From assembly GCA_009760885.1 (NCBI GenBank), contig CM019692.1, forward strand, positions 57,216,964-57,280,963: 64,000 nt of DNA, written 5' to 3'. The position numbers and the translations under genes were made by a program. Under the pieces are notes generated by a model. The model saw only the letters and a program-made list of their open reading frames with translations. It was not told the DNA's origin and ran no database searches. Positions 1 to 35,834 of this stretch are shown in pieces. Numbering within the stretch: position 1 is the first letter of the stretch; every line of letters starts with the position of its first letter. Origin of the DNA: Achatina immaculata (taxonomy: Eukaryota > Mollusca > Gastropoda > Stylommatophora > Achatinidae).

Positions 1-1125
1 AAAATTTGAAAAAAGAAAAAAAAAGGGGGGGGGGGGTAATGAGCTAAAGTTTAAAAATTACACTGAATCCTAGAAATTGTAAATATTTTCATCTGTTTCA
101 TATAATTTTAATATTTAGCATAAACGTTCGATAGTTTAAATTAATTCATTCCTATCTGTGAGTAGCAGCTTCGTAGATTGAAGCTCGTATATGAAACGAT
201 TGCCAAGTTTTAATCTGTACAAATGCGACTTGCAAACAAACAAACAAACAAACAAAAAAGTATAAAAATACAGCATTTCCACGCCAGCTTAATTTAAAAC
301 TGAATGGAAAGGAGGACAGAGAAGAAAGAAGAGTGTGCAGGACAGAAAAAGGAGTGTGATTAAAGTTCTGGCAGCAAGAAACGTTGAAGCCTTCAGCATA
401 GCTCATGGTGGTCCATTGTGGCATAGCAGATAGCAGAGTGTCTGTTTGATGAAAAGAACAGAGTACTTTCTGAATTTGGTAAAAATTATGAACGTCACTC
501 TAGGCAATCAGAGCTGCAGATCTGTGATGGCAGATGAACTTGGATATGGGGGGGGGGGGGGAAGTAGAGAGAGAAGGAGGGAAGATAAACACAGAAAGAG
601 TGATTGATAACTTTGCAGAATGAGTAATCATGTGGCAAATAAGAATGTGTAACTAAATATTATTTGAAACTTAGCAGGCGTATCCAGACTTTGCATAGGT
701 AGATTGTGAGGGAAAAAAAAAATGAATGGTTTCATTTTGGATCATAGTAAAAGCCCATCATTTCTTGTATGTTAATGATTGAACATTGTTATCTGTGAAA
801 AAAAAAATCAACCAGGAAGCTCTTACTGATGAAGCAGCATACCAGGACAAGCTGGAGATTTAACAGCATCATTCTAGATAAAGTCTGTATTGGTAGCAAA
901 AGGCCTATGCTGGAATAGATCATGTCAATCCAGACCACAATTATAAGATAATCAAAGAATGTTTAGCCAGATTCAAAACACATTCTTCAAGCTGTTCATA
1001 GGAAGGAAAAAAAAACCCCATGCCAGTTCAGACAATGAAAAGATATTGACATGTACCACAGTAAATAGAAGGGTATAGCAAGAAAATGATTGTTTGCAAA
1101 AGCTTTTGCTTGGCAACTTATCCCA
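1..1125. other. AT-rich non-coding stretch, no gene seen
   Basis: No coding region or recognisable element was found. It holds A/G homopolymers near positions 10-36, a (CAAA)n microsatellite at about 235-257 and a G-run near 549-561. Short ORFs here have no recognisable motifs. Confidence 0.6.
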
Positions 1126-1695
1126 TACACTTCTTCTTCTTCGTTAGCATTGTCTGTCTATACCTGCAGTCCTGTCTCTTGGATAAATTTCACTGTTTTT
1201 TTGTAATTCATGTATGGAACCGTAGAGCTTATCTTCTTTAGTGGTTTCACTGGGCCAGTAATTATTTCTCAGTGTTTCATAGTTGGTGCAGTTCTGGAGG
1301 ATATGTTCCACAGTTTGGGGCACCTGGGCACATGTACATAGATTAGTAGTACCAACCTTAAACTTTGTATACATATGACTTCGGAGTCGGGTGTGTCCTG
1401 TTCGGAGACGGAAGATGGTGACTTGTTCCTTTCTGTTTAGCATGTGATAGCCATCATGTGGTGGTGTTTGTGGCTTCCTGTAGGTTTTTATCATGCTTTT
1501 CTTCTGATTATAGGTGATTGGTATGTCTGGTTGCTCCATTTCAGTGCCCTCTTTGGCCAGATGGTCAGCTTTCTCATTGCTTGGTATCCCACAGTGGGAG
1601 GGAATCCACTGCAAAGTGACTCCATGTTGTAAGCCAATTTTTGACAAGGCATCCTTAAGGTCTGGTAGTTTGTTGCACTGAAGAGCTTCCAGTAC
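1126..1695 (-). mobile_element. 5'-truncated RNase H LINE copy (second copy in tandem)
   Basis: This 570-bp segment repeats 1696-2265 almost exactly and encodes, on the minus strand, the end of a LINE ORF. It covers the tail of an RNase H domain (WIPSHCGIPSNEKADHLA) and a C-terminal region with CTCAQVPQTVEHILQNC, a Cys/His motif typical of the C-terminus of RNase H-bearing LINEs. Its element-sense 3' end is a (GAA)n tail (CTT repeats near 1130-1143). Here the RNase H reading frame is intact across GIPSNEKADHLA, whereas the neighbouring copy is frameshifted at the same place. It is a dead fragment without reverse transcriptase. The abrupt junction with the tail of the next copy suggests a head-to-tail insertion or a local duplication. 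Confidence 0.8.
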
Positions 1696-2843
1696 TCTTC
1701 TTCTTCTTCTTCATTCGCATTGTCTGTCTATACCTGCAGTCCTGTCTCTTGGATAAATTTCACTGTTTTTTTGTAATTCATGTATGGAACCGTAGAGCTT
1801 ATCTTCTTTAGTGGTTTCACTGGGCCAGTAATTATTTCTCAGTGTTTCATAGTTGGTGCAGTTCTGGAGGATATGTTCCACAGTTTGGGGCACCTGGGCA
1901 CATGTACATAGATTAGTAGTACCAACCTTAAACTTTGTATACATATGACTTCGGAGTCGGGTGTGTCCTGTTCGGAGACGGAAGATGGTGACTTGTTCCT
2001 TTCTGTTTAGTATGTGGTAGTCATCATGTGGTGGTGTTTGTGGCTTCCTGTAGGTTTTTATCATGCTTTTCTTCTGATTATAGGTGATTGGTATGTCTGG
2101 TTGCTCCATTTCAGTGCCCTCTTTGGCCAGATGGTCAGCTTTCTCATTGGTGGTATCCCACAGTGGGAGGGAATCCACTGCAAAGTGACTCCATGTTGTA
2201 AGCCAATTTTTGACAAGGCATCCTTAAGGTCTGGTAGTTTGTTGCACTGAAGAGCTTCCAGTACTGATCTTGCATCTGTGAGAATTACTACAGGACATGT
2301 ATCGATTCTGGAGTCTGATAGTTTTTCAACTGCAGCAATAATTGCCCTAACTTCTGCATCAAAGTTGTTGCAGTATTTTCCAGTGGGTATGGAAATCTTG
2401 TCAGTGGTGTTGTTTGGATATTCAATATGTGCTCCTGCCCCTCCATTCTTTATGGCATTGTGTGCAGATCCGTCTGTATACACACGTATCCAGGTGTCAC
2501 ATGGATATTTGTCATCTAGCACACTAAGTGTGGCTGTTGATCTTACAAGGCTGCTTTGCATCTCACCATTCTGCACACCTTTCACTTCAGTCTGAATAGT
2601 TATTTGTGTATAATCTGCTTCTTTCCATGGTATATGCTCTGGTACAGATGATAATGGAGTGACTACAGTTGGAAGGTCAGGTATCAGCTTACGCATACGC
2701 TTGGCCTGGTGAATGAAGCTGCTTCTTTTAAGCCATCTTAATGCCAAGTTATTGAATCTCTCCTTCAGGGGATGGCTTACAGAGCTAAAGAATTTCTCTC
2801 CCATGGTCATGACATCCCATACACAACATGCTTCAGAAATCAA
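1696..2843 (-). mobile_element. LINE fragment with RNase H domain (broken)
   Basis: Minus-strand relic of a non-LTR retrotransposon with a C-terminal RNase H. Visible in order are a region after the RT core (ERFNNLALRWLKRSSF), the RNase H start (WIRVYTDGSAHNA, catalytic Asp), the middle (NFDAEVRAIIAAVE and VVILTDARSVLEAL), and the final block WIPSHCGIP. The frame then shifts by one base, so NEKADHLAKEG is read in another frame. The distal C-terminus with a CTCAQ...HILQNC motif follows. The element-sense 3' end is (GAA)n at 1696-1712. The reverse transcriptase itself is absent, so the copy is 5'-truncated at about 2843. The clade (I, Jockey or CR1-like) cannot be decided without the RT. Confidence 0.8.
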
Positions 2844-3059
2844 CTAAAATCAGGCTAAAAGGAATTGGCTTTAGTCTTATCTTCATGCATCAGTATTGCT
2901 CCTATAAAGACCTCTCTGTAAATTTTACTGAGGAGATGGAACTATTGCCAACATACTTTGACTGTATCTGTTAAAAGTTCACAAACCTGAAGTCTTAGAA
3001 ATAAAGATTTCACAGAAATGCTGATCCCAGCTTTAAATGAAAGTCTTGATATAAGAGTT

Positions 3060-3339
3060 ACTATCTTAGTTCATGCCGAGGTTTTCCGCCAAGAAAGTCC
3101 AACTCTGGATCAAACTAGTGCAACGAAAACCACAGTGTCACGCAATCCCGCTTCTGAGACCCACCAAGAATATTGGCTGAAGCCCTGCGATACTCTGAAC
3201 CTATTGTGATCCTCTTGGGGATCTAATGTGGTCCTTACGAGGACCACAGGACCTATTGAGGACCACAGGAGTAAATTCAGTAGGATTACGGGGTGGTTAT
3301 GATGTAGAAGCGAACAAAGAAGAAGAGACTATCTTAGTT
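3060..3339 (+). mobile_element. SINE-like element (family D) with 12-bp target-site duplication
   Basis: A 256-bp unit at 3072-3327 is bounded by the direct repeat ACTATCTTAGTT at 3060-3071 and 3328-3339. It ends in GAAGCGAACAAAGAAGAAGAG, a (GAA)-type tail like that of the RNase H LINE at 1126-2843. A second, minus-strand copy lies at about 54604-54830. No clear tRNA-derived A and B boxes are visible, so its pol III head, if any, is uncertain. Confidence 0.75.
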
Positions 3340-3497
3340 GTGGATTTTCAGTAGTAGCTGTGAACATGAAAGAAGACCATCTTACAGGGTTTTCCCAGCT
3401 GGAGAGATATTTCCAAGCTAAAGGAAGAAACAAAAGCTCTTTTTCTAGCTTGGAGAACATTCACAGTGAGGCAACTGACAACTCATAAGATAAAATG

Positions 3498-3797
3498 GTA
3501 GGATTTTCCACAGTGCATCTCCATTGACACTGTCAAAGGCTTTCTCAAAATCTATAAACAATGCATATGTTGTGCTATGCCACTCATTTGCCTGTTCTGA
3601 TATTTGTGTAAGTAGAAATATGTGGTATATGCGTGATCTTCCTTTACTAAATCCTGCCTGCTCTTTCTGAAGTTTTCCCTCAAGTGCTGGTACAATTCTG
3701 TTGATGATTATTCTACAAAATATTTTACTGGTGAGTGGCAGTAGGGTAATGCCTCTCCAGTTCCCGCAATCTCTGAGGTCACCCTTCTTTGGTAGTA
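3498..3797 (-). mobile_element. RTE-like LINE (family b), inverted 5' segment
   Basis: The minus strand encodes part of a reverse transcriptase: LPKKGDLRDCGNWRGITLLP, then KIFCRIIINRIVPALEGKLQKEQAG, FSKGRSRIYHIFLL and ALFIDFEKAFDSVNGDALWKIL (RT motif A is FIDFEKAFDSV). It is joined at about 3797 to the same element's 3' end in the opposite orientation. The catalytic YADD/FADD block is missing between the two segments. The layout matches the 5'-inversion expected from twin priming during target-primed reverse transcription. Confidence 0.82.
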
Positions 3798-4440
3798 GAA
3801 ATGTACTCAGAGTAGATAGCAAGTTAGTGGAGGAGGTCAATGAATTTGTATATCTTGGTAGTAGAGTAGTAGAAAATGGAGACAGCACAGAGGACATCAA
3901 CAGCAGACTTACTAGAGCAAACCAGGCATTTGCAGTGCTGCAGACTATATGGAAATAAAAAAAACTAAGCATGAATACGAAAATCAGGATATTTAAGAGT
4001 AATGTTATAAGTGTACTACTCTATGGAAGTGAATGCTGGAAAATCACCAAAACCATAGAAAATAAGTTGAATTCTTTCCAGACTAAATGTTTACAAAGAA
4101 TTAGAAAAATATTTTGGTCAAACACCATAAGAAATAACATCTTATTAGCAGAAATGCAGATGAATCCACTGACAGCAATTATTGAGGAAAGACGCTGTTG
4201 ATGGTTGGGACATGTGCTCTGAATGACTGACACCTCACTACCAAAATTAGCACTAATATGGACACCACAGGGGAACAGAAGTAAGGGTAGACGAAATGAG
4301 ACATGGAGAAGAACAACAGAGAGGATGTTGAGCAATAGAAGGCTCACCTGGGCAAGAGCAGAAAAAAAGGCAAAGGACGGACATTTGTGGCAAACCCTTG
4401 CGGAAGCCCCATGTGCCCTGGGAAGTTAAGGTTCAGAGAC
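3798..4440 (+). mobile_element. RTE-like LINE (family b), 3' segment
   Basis: The plus strand encodes the C-terminal region of the family b RTE-like LINE in several broken frames: RVDSKLVEEVNEFVYLGSRV, then INSRLTRANQAFAVLQTIWK, SVLLYGSECWKITKTIENKLNSF, and finally GRRNETWRRTTERMLSNRRL with LTWARAEKKAKD. These are the characteristic thumb/C-terminal blocks of RTE (BovB-like) elements. It ends in an AG-rich tail near 4440. Sequence matches the fuller copy at 12904-15851. Stops and frame changes show that it is inactive. Confidence 0.83.
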
Positions 4441-4444
4441 AGAG

Positions 4445-5383
4445 CGAGATGTATCAGGAATCACTGACAAATCTGAAAAGTGAACAAGAACTTTGATTGC
4501 ATCAGAGCTTAACTATTTTCAGGAGCAGCAACAAATGGCTGATAGTGATTGCCCTCATTCTGTGTTTTCATTGCCACATTTAGCAGCAAATGGGAACAAT
4601 CCAGTCATCTAATGATGATTGCAAAGGCTAAAACCAGTACTTCAGTCACGTAGATTAAAGTTGGAATAAAGTTTGGGTGTTAGAAGTGAACTTGGCACAA
4701 AGATGCCATCCAACTTTTTTTATGTGAGAACTGTCTTGTTACCAGTTCCACCGTGGCTGTCTTGCACAAATTAGTGTCCATGTTGGAATGGAGAACAAAT
4801 TCTAGAACGTGTACTCAGCATTTATTTACCTACAAAACCAAATTTAATCAAAGGATCAGAATATGAGCAGAAACAATGTAACTGCTACCAAAACTTGGAG
4901 AAAAGTTAAATGAGACACTAGAGTGCAACATTACCTATGGAAAAGAAGGTCCTGAAAAATGTTTGGAGAATTTTTTCTGTATGGTGGAAAATTGATTTTT
5001 TCCTCCTACCCCATGTATATTTGATAGCATCTGCTTATTCTTCATATTTCATTATCTCATGCACTGATGGAGCTATATCTTTTGCATATTACGTTTTTGG
5101 CCATCTTATTCCTGGGCAGTTTTTCACTTCTTTCTGTGTAGACTTTGTCTTCATATATGCATCCATTTAATTCAACACATCTCAGTCTTTTCAGCAAGCT
5201 AAGTTTTTGCCTGTTGATTATTGATGGAGACTTGTGTTGTCAGAATAAGTTAAGTTTTCACAAATTGATTATTGATGGGGACTTTTATTTTTTTAAAATC
5301 ATAACGTTACATTTATGATTTTTTTTTTTTTTAGCATCAGTATTTTGAATGATACCTACATTCCTTTCTGATTCTGTTTAGTC
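4445..5383. other. Intergenic, nothing recognised
   Basis: AT-rich sequence with T-runs and short ORFs lacking any recognisable motif. No repeat boundary was identified. Confidence 0.5.
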
Positions 5384-5513
5384 TCTCTGCAAAACATACA
5401 AAGGAAACAATTACTAAAGGAATAATGTAAACAAGTTCTCCCATATACATTATGGGTAGGCTAGGAGGCCAGCCATTTAAGCTAGGAAGTAAAAAAGACA
5501 TGGGTATTAGTAA
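5384..5513. repeat. Left arm of a 4.1-kb-spaced inverted repeat
   Basis: This 130-bp segment is the reverse complement of 9650-9785 with three substitutions and one 6-base indel. The right arm contains the polypyrimidine region and AG of the first taxilin coding exon, so the two arms could pair in a transcript that starts upstream of 5384. Confidence 0.85.
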
Positions 5514-5799
5514 AATTTTATTCTGTATCCACTCTTGGTTAAGTGCTTAATCATGTTTTTTTTTTTTTTGTAATTAATATTTTGTATGTTTGGAAAAGTT
5601 CAAGTTTACTTGAGACTTCAAACTAATACTAGGGAATTATATGTCTGTTTGTTTCTGGTACTTTTAAAATATTAATACAAAACTAACTGATGCATTGCAA
5701 ATTATTTTTAAGCAGCATGCGGACATCCTGAAAGTTCTGATATGTCAGTGCAATTGACAGTTCAGACAATAGTATTAGTGATAACAGTATTCAGGAGCA

Positions 5800-7068
5800 T
5801 TCTCATGTCACATAACGAAGCTACTTCTGAGAATCATTATGAGAAGAACAAGGAAAGAGATAAAAATGGAAATAGCAGATGAACAGTTTGGATTTGTTGA
5901 AGGAAAGGGAACACACAATGCCATTTATGCTTTACGAACACTAACAGAAAGAGCTTTAGAAGTACAGAAAGATCTCTACTTATGCTTCATTGATTACACC
6001 AAGGCATTTGACAAGGTGAAACATAGTGAAATTATTAAAATGCTTGAAGACATCAATATAGATGGCAAAGACTTGAGGATTGTAAAACATCTATACTGGC
6101 AGCAAGAAGCAGCAGTTCGAGTTGAAAATAGAATTGGAAAATACCAACCTATAAAACAAGGGGTGTGACAAGGATGTGTACTATCTCCAGACCTTTTTTC
6201 TCTGTACAGCGAGAATATTCTAAGAACAATCATCACAGAACCAGGCATAAAAATTGGAGGATACAATATTAACAACCTTTGGTATGCTGACGACACAGTA
6301 CTGATAGCTGAGAACCAACAAGACCTGCAAAATCTCTTGGATAAAGTCGCCAAAGAAAGTGAACAGAAAGGCCTTACTTTGAACATCAAAAAGACAGAGA
6401 CTATGGTTATATCTAAGAAACAGAATCCACCAGCATGCAGTATTAAATTAAACGGAACCATTCTAAAGCAGGTGCAGAAATTCAAATACCTTGGAGCAGT
6501 AATAACTTCAGATGGGAAATGCAGAACAGAAATTAGGAACAGAATAGGTCAAGCAAAGACTGCATTTCAGAGAATGAGAAACATATTAGCTAACACATCT
6601 TTATCAATGAATGTTAGAAAACGAGTCCTAAAATGCTGTATTGAACCTATCTTGTTATATGGAAGTGAATCATGGACAATAGGCAAGTCTGCACAAAAAT
6701 CATTGGAAGCAGCAGAAATGTGGTTTATTAGAAGAATGTTGCGAATCCCCTGGACAGCAAAAATAACTAATGAAGAATGTATGAGAAGAGCTGGAAAGAC
6801 AAAAAACCTTGTCAGAAAGATAAGAGAGAGACAATGTACTTTCATAGGACATGCAATGAGAAGAGGGGGCATTGAAAATATTATAACAACAGGAAAAATA
6901 GAAGGAAGAAGATCAAGAGGAAGACCAAGAGAAATGATACTGGACAGTCTGACGGGATGGTGTGAGAGGAGATCACCAACTGAGCTGATGGCCTGCATGA
7001 AGGATCGGGTACTCTGGAGAAGCATAATAGCCAACACCAGTCGGCACGGCACCTGATGATGATGATGA
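5800..7068 (+). mobile_element. RTE (BovB-like) LINE, family a, 5'-truncated, RT ORF broken once
   Basis: Best-preserved family a copy. From about 5839 the ORF encodes RT: EQFGFVEGKGTHNAIYALR, then LCFIDYTKAFDKVKH (motif A). A TGA stop at 6166 falls where VRQGC is expected, most simply a CGA-to-TGA change. Reading then resumes with QGCVLSPDLFSLY, NNLWYADDTVLIAE (catalytic YADD box), LTLNIKKTETMV, FKYLGAVITSDGKC and LLYGSESWTIG. The C-terminus is RRSRGRPREMILDSLTGWCE and WRSIIANTSRHGT, stop at 7056. The 3' end is (TGA)n/(GAT)n, usual for RTE. No endonuclease remains, so it is 5'-truncated near 5800. Apart from the stop the RT is long and open, suggesting fairly recent insertion. Confidence 0.9.
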
Positions 7069-7299
7069 TTCCCTGAAATGAGTATTTTCTTAGGAGAATA
7101 TCAGCAACGGTGGGTTTAAAAAGCTTTACTAGATAATACAATTATTTACTAAGTAACAAGACAAGAAAGGACAATCACAACCACCAATGAAGGTCCACTT
7201 GAATCAGTGAATGGGTTTCAACCATCTTAGATCTACAGTTATGGCCCCTCCTTTGTTTTGGATGAAAAGATCAATACACAAATGGGGAAGGCAGTTATA

Positions 7300-7870
7300 A
7301 CAAGTAAAGAAAAATGAGATGGAACAAAAAAGATTAACACCGAGGACAGAAATTCTGATTTAACAGACCTGTGTATTTAATGCTCTATTATGTGGATCCA
7401 AAATATGGACAGTATATTCAGATCATGAGAAAAACCTTAGGATTTTCCATCTTTGTTGCCTTCAGCAGTATCAGCTTTAGAAATTGTTTATCATGTTCAT
7501 GATTTTGCTAGAGAGTTAGATTTGGGCTAAAACGATGATTCTCAAACAGCAGGACAAAGGTATCAAATATGAGGTACTACAGCATGCTAAGCTTTTATCT
7601 GTGATGATAGTTAGCAGAAGGTAAAATATCTTGGATATGTAGCAGTAATGGATGGCAGCTGTATTCCAAAGGAAATTTGTGGAAGGAAGTAAGCCAAGAG
7701 GTGGACCAAAACTGAAAAAAAATGGTGGTAAATCATTTTTCTGTCAGCCATGAAGCCTGGAAAGAACTAGCAGAAGACCCAGTCATTTGGCGAGCAACTC
7801 TTTGTAAAGACACAGATTCACTTGAAGAGAAAACAAGAGCCAAAGCAGAAACTGAAAAAAGATTTCTCCT
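7300..7870 (+). mobile_element. Old RTE-like LINE remnant
   Basis: Degenerate reading frames resemble the C-terminal blocks of RTE-like LINEs: NALLCGSKIWTVYSDHEKNL near 7375, KYLGYVAVMDGSC near 7625, and a terminal block like WRATLCKDTDSLEEKTRAK near 7790-7840. Order and frames are disturbed by indels. The region from 7870 to 8955 holds T-runs and a (GA)n/(GACA)n microsatellite at about 8297-8345, and nothing else recognisable. Confidence 0.5.
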
Positions 7871-8955
7871 AGAATAATGTTCAGAACTGAATGGCCCGGC
7901 CTTGTTGCCCAAGCATATTTATTTTATTTTTGCTTCAGCGTGTCAGAAATGCTCTTAAAACAAAAGCCATTTGTTAGTTACATAGTGAGTGGCAGGTCTA
8001 ATGAGTTCTGCGGTACTACATCTCCAAACAGCGTTAATTTTCCTGCAGTTTTCTTTCTCTGCTGTCTGTCTCTTCAGCCACACTGGCACAAGATACACAC
8101 CTGCACACAAGCAGAATCTTGTAACAGCACATTCACAAGAGTGCATGTATGTAACACTTAACACCGGTTTTTTTTTTTTGCAGTCTTTAATGATTCACAT
8201 ATGTTCACCTGCAGCTATGCATTTATGCGTACCTGTGACTTGTGACTCCCGTTTAAATGAGTTTTCCTTGTCTTTGTTTTTGCCTGGTATGTATGAGAGA
8301 GAGGGAGGGGGAGAGAGAGAGAGGGAGACAGACAGACAGACACTGTACTGTACGTTGTTCCGCCTTTTTTTTTTTTTTATGATTATTTATTTTCTCTGTG
8401 GCTCTTCCTTCAGTCTCATAACAAAATGTTACTAAAATCATTTAGGTGTTGCCTCCAGAAACAGACTGGGCTGGGCTTTCCACTTTGACATTTTTTTTTT
8501 TTTTAAAGAATGGCTGCAAGTATTAACATAGTACCGCAGGAGAACAACTGTGTTTTTTTTTTTTCTTAGCTTTGTTTTTAAAGTCTTATAGTTTCAGAGC
8601 TGTACCCTTTTGGTTTTTTTTTTGGTGAAAGTAAGTGAGAAGTTTCCCCACGGGAAGCAGAACAACAACAAAAGAAAACCTTCATTTTTAGCCTGCTTGA
8701 GCATTTCTTTTTTTTTTTTTTTGGTAGAGACGGCCTAATGATACCTCAGTTCATGGTGTTACTGGCATTATGTAGAGTAAGGGACCTCAACAAGTGGGAA
8801 ATCATACTATTCTCCCTACTCCTCCCTCTTCCCTCATATTCAAGGCCGTAAGCTTATTACTATGCATAATATCTGCATCTCTTTTTATCTTTTCTAGTAG
8901 GAAACACCACTCGTACAGTGGGAAAAGCAACACTAAAGCATTGACTAAAGAGATT

Positions 8956-9247
8956 CTTCTTCTTCAATCTCCCTAGAACTGCGAGTTGGTGTTCTTTGCA
9001 TCTAATACTGTGAAGTTTTTGAGGCACAGCATTGTATCGGCATGGGAGCAGTTTTTTTTTTTTTTTCAGTCCTGTAGTGCAGCTAAAAAAAGCAAGGGAT
9101 GTGCAGTGCTTCTTTAGCACAATCCACCATCATGGGGACTATGGCTATCCCTGCCCAATTAACCAGGGTAGGCCTTGTTACAAGGGGTACCAGTGGGGAG
9201 GTGGGACAGAGTCTTGATCAGCTATGGTTCACCAAACCTGATGCTTG
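8956..9247 (-). mobile_element. SINE-like element (family H), minus orientation
   Basis: The reverse complement of this segment matches 12225-12533 through most of its length, including an internal A-run and a (GAA)n tail (CTTCTTCTTC at about 8956-8965). Its 5' head is also shared with the element at 26686-26909. No protein is encoded. Confidence 0.7.
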
Positions 9248-9649
9248 CATGTCAGCTATGGATTGATGATTACCAAATAGGACAATAGGACCTTATTTTC
9301 TTCCTTTTTTTTTTTTTAAAGAGAATTTAAATATATGTACAGGAAACTCTCTACTTATAGAGAATGAAACAGCTGCTCAACTTCCTAGATCATTTTTAAA
9401 ACTCCCAGTAGGGAGTTGGGGAGGGGGTGAAGAGAGTGGGGGGGGGGGGGAAGAACCACAGATAACAAACTCAAACTGTTAAAATATTGATGCCAGAAGC
9501 CATAAAATTCCCCTGAGAGAGAATTCTCCACCGGTTGAGAACCCTTGCTGTACAGAGATACAGAACAATTGAAAAAGGCTTGCACATCTGACATATGGGT
9601 AAAAGAAAAATGAAAACTCATAAACTCAGGGATCAGATCTAGTTTTCTG
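9248..9649. other. Non-coding stretch with a short shared repeat
   Basis: Upstream of the first taxilin coding exon. The stretch near 9339-9385 (AGGAAACTCTCTAC then ATAGAGA) resembles the left end of the inverted-repeat element at 61666-61799, and a G-run lies near 9437-9450. No gene seen. Confidence 0.45.
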
Positions 9650-9785
9650 TTACTAATACCCATGTCTTTTGTTTTTTACTTCCTAGCTTAAATGGCTGGC
9701 CTCCTAGCCTACCCGTACTGTATATGGGAGAACTTGTTTACATTATTCCTGTAGTAATTGTTTCCTTTGTATGTTTTGCAGAGAA
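9650..9785. repeat. Right arm of inverted repeat, overlapping the taxilin splice acceptor
   Basis: Reverse complement of 5384-5513 at about 97% identity outside one 6-base indel. It ends four bases inside the taxilin exon and therefore contains the TTTTGCAG acceptor at 9774-9781. Confidence 0.85.
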
Positions 9786-9811
9786 GTGCAAAGCAGCAGA
9801 TAAAAGGTAAC
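9782..9811 (+). other. Taxilin 5' UTR portion of the first coding exon
   Basis: The exon follows a good acceptor (TTTTGCAG) and has 30 non-coding bases before the ATG at 9812. The ATG has A at -3. An upstream 5' UTR exon is implied but could not be located. Confidence 0.6.
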
Positions 9812-34646
<24,835 letters not shown>

Positions 34647-34732
34647 CAAAGTTATCAAAATGAGTAACCATTATACAAAGCGTGCATGTTTTGATTTTTG
34701 GCAGTTATCTTTAGAAGTAAGAGACGAGTTTA

Positions 34733-34738
34733 AATAAA
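34733..34738 (+). terminator. Candidate poly(A) signal (proximal) of taxilin
   Basis: AATAAA about 87 bases after the stop codon; usage not shown. Confidence 0.45.
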
Positions 34739-34978
34739 TTCTGAGCAGATTGAACACAGTTCATATGGAAATTCTCACACTGTTAGAAGCCTTATTTTTT
34801 TTTTAAATGTCATCACTAACTTGTCATCTATTTATATTAGTCACACATTATTGTCGTTTAAAGAGACATTTAGCCACATCCAAATTTTTTAAAATGTCCT
34901 TGTTTGTATACATATCAGATTTCATTATCATGAAAGAATTGTTTAGTCACAAAATTTTCAGCTTATTCTACCCCTTAA

Positions 34979-34984
34979 AATAAA
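34979..34984 (+). terminator. Candidate poly(A) signal (distal) of taxilin
   Basis: AATAAA about 330 bases after the stop, just upstream of an A-run. Confidence 0.45.
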
Positions 34985-35279
34985 TTTCAGTCAAAAAAAA
35001 AAAAATGACAAAGTTTTTAGTATTTGACATTGAATCTCCACACTTTCATTTGAATTTCTGTGTCAAGAATGTCATCTCCCTCAGACTTTTTCTTTTGCAG
35101 TTCATTATTTTGCAAGTGAAGTTGGCACAATGTACGGGAGAGATGGTGTTATCCAATCAAGTATGTAAGTGTGCTACATAAATGTCATGTTTTGTGACAT
35201 TTAAAAAAAAAAGAAAGTTAAAGCAGTAACTGACTTCATAAGTTTTATGGGTGCAACTGATCAAGAAAGAATGAGGGGG

Positions 35280-35832
35280 AAAAAAAAAGTCTGCCTGGAT
35301 TTTGGCAAGATTGGAGAAAGAAAAAAAGTCAGTCTGGATTTTGGCAAGATTGGAGAAAGAAAAAAAGTCAAAGTCTGGATTTTGGCAAGATTGGAGAAAA
35401 AAAAAAATCAGCCTGGATTTTGGCAAGATTGGAGAAAGAAAAAAAAAAGTCAGCCTGGATTTTGGCAAGATTGGAGAAAGAAAAAAAAAAGTCAGCCTGG
35501 ATTTTGGCAAGATTGGAGAAAGAAAAAAAAAAAGTCAGTCTGGATTTTGGCAAGATTGAAGAAAGAAAAAAAGTCAGTCTGGATTTTGGCAAGATTGAAG
35601 AAAGAAAAAAAAAGTTAGTCTGGATTTTGGCAAGATTGAAGAAAGGAAAAAAAAAAAGTCAGTCTGGATTTTGGCAAGATTGAAGAAAAAAAAAAAAAAG
35701 TCGGCCTGGATTTTGGCAAGATTGGAGAAAGAAAAAAAAAGTCAGCCTGGATTTTGGCAAGATTGGAGAAAGTAAAAAAAAAGTCAGCCTGGATTTTGGC
35801 AAGATTGGAGAAAGAAAAAAAAAAAAAAAAAG
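35280..35832 (+). repeat. ~38-43-bp minisatellite with variable A-tract
   Basis: About 14 copies of GTCAGCCTGGATTTTGGCAA plus GATTGGAGAAAG followed by an A-run of 5-17. Length variation sits mainly in the A-run, as expected for slippage. Long ORFs on both strands here are repeat artefacts. Confidence 0.9.
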
Positions 35833-35834
35833 GA

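Larger units (their letters stand above)
34647..35244 (+). other. Taxilin 3' UTR and downstream flank
   Basis: AT-rich sequence after the TGA. It contains two AATAAA hexamers (34733 and 34979); the second is followed by a genomic A-run at 34993. Confidence 0.6.

Noticed and set aside
5839..7056. Active reverse transcriptase gene
   Set aside because: It lacks the endonuclease and 5' end and has an internal TGA; it is a LINE relic.
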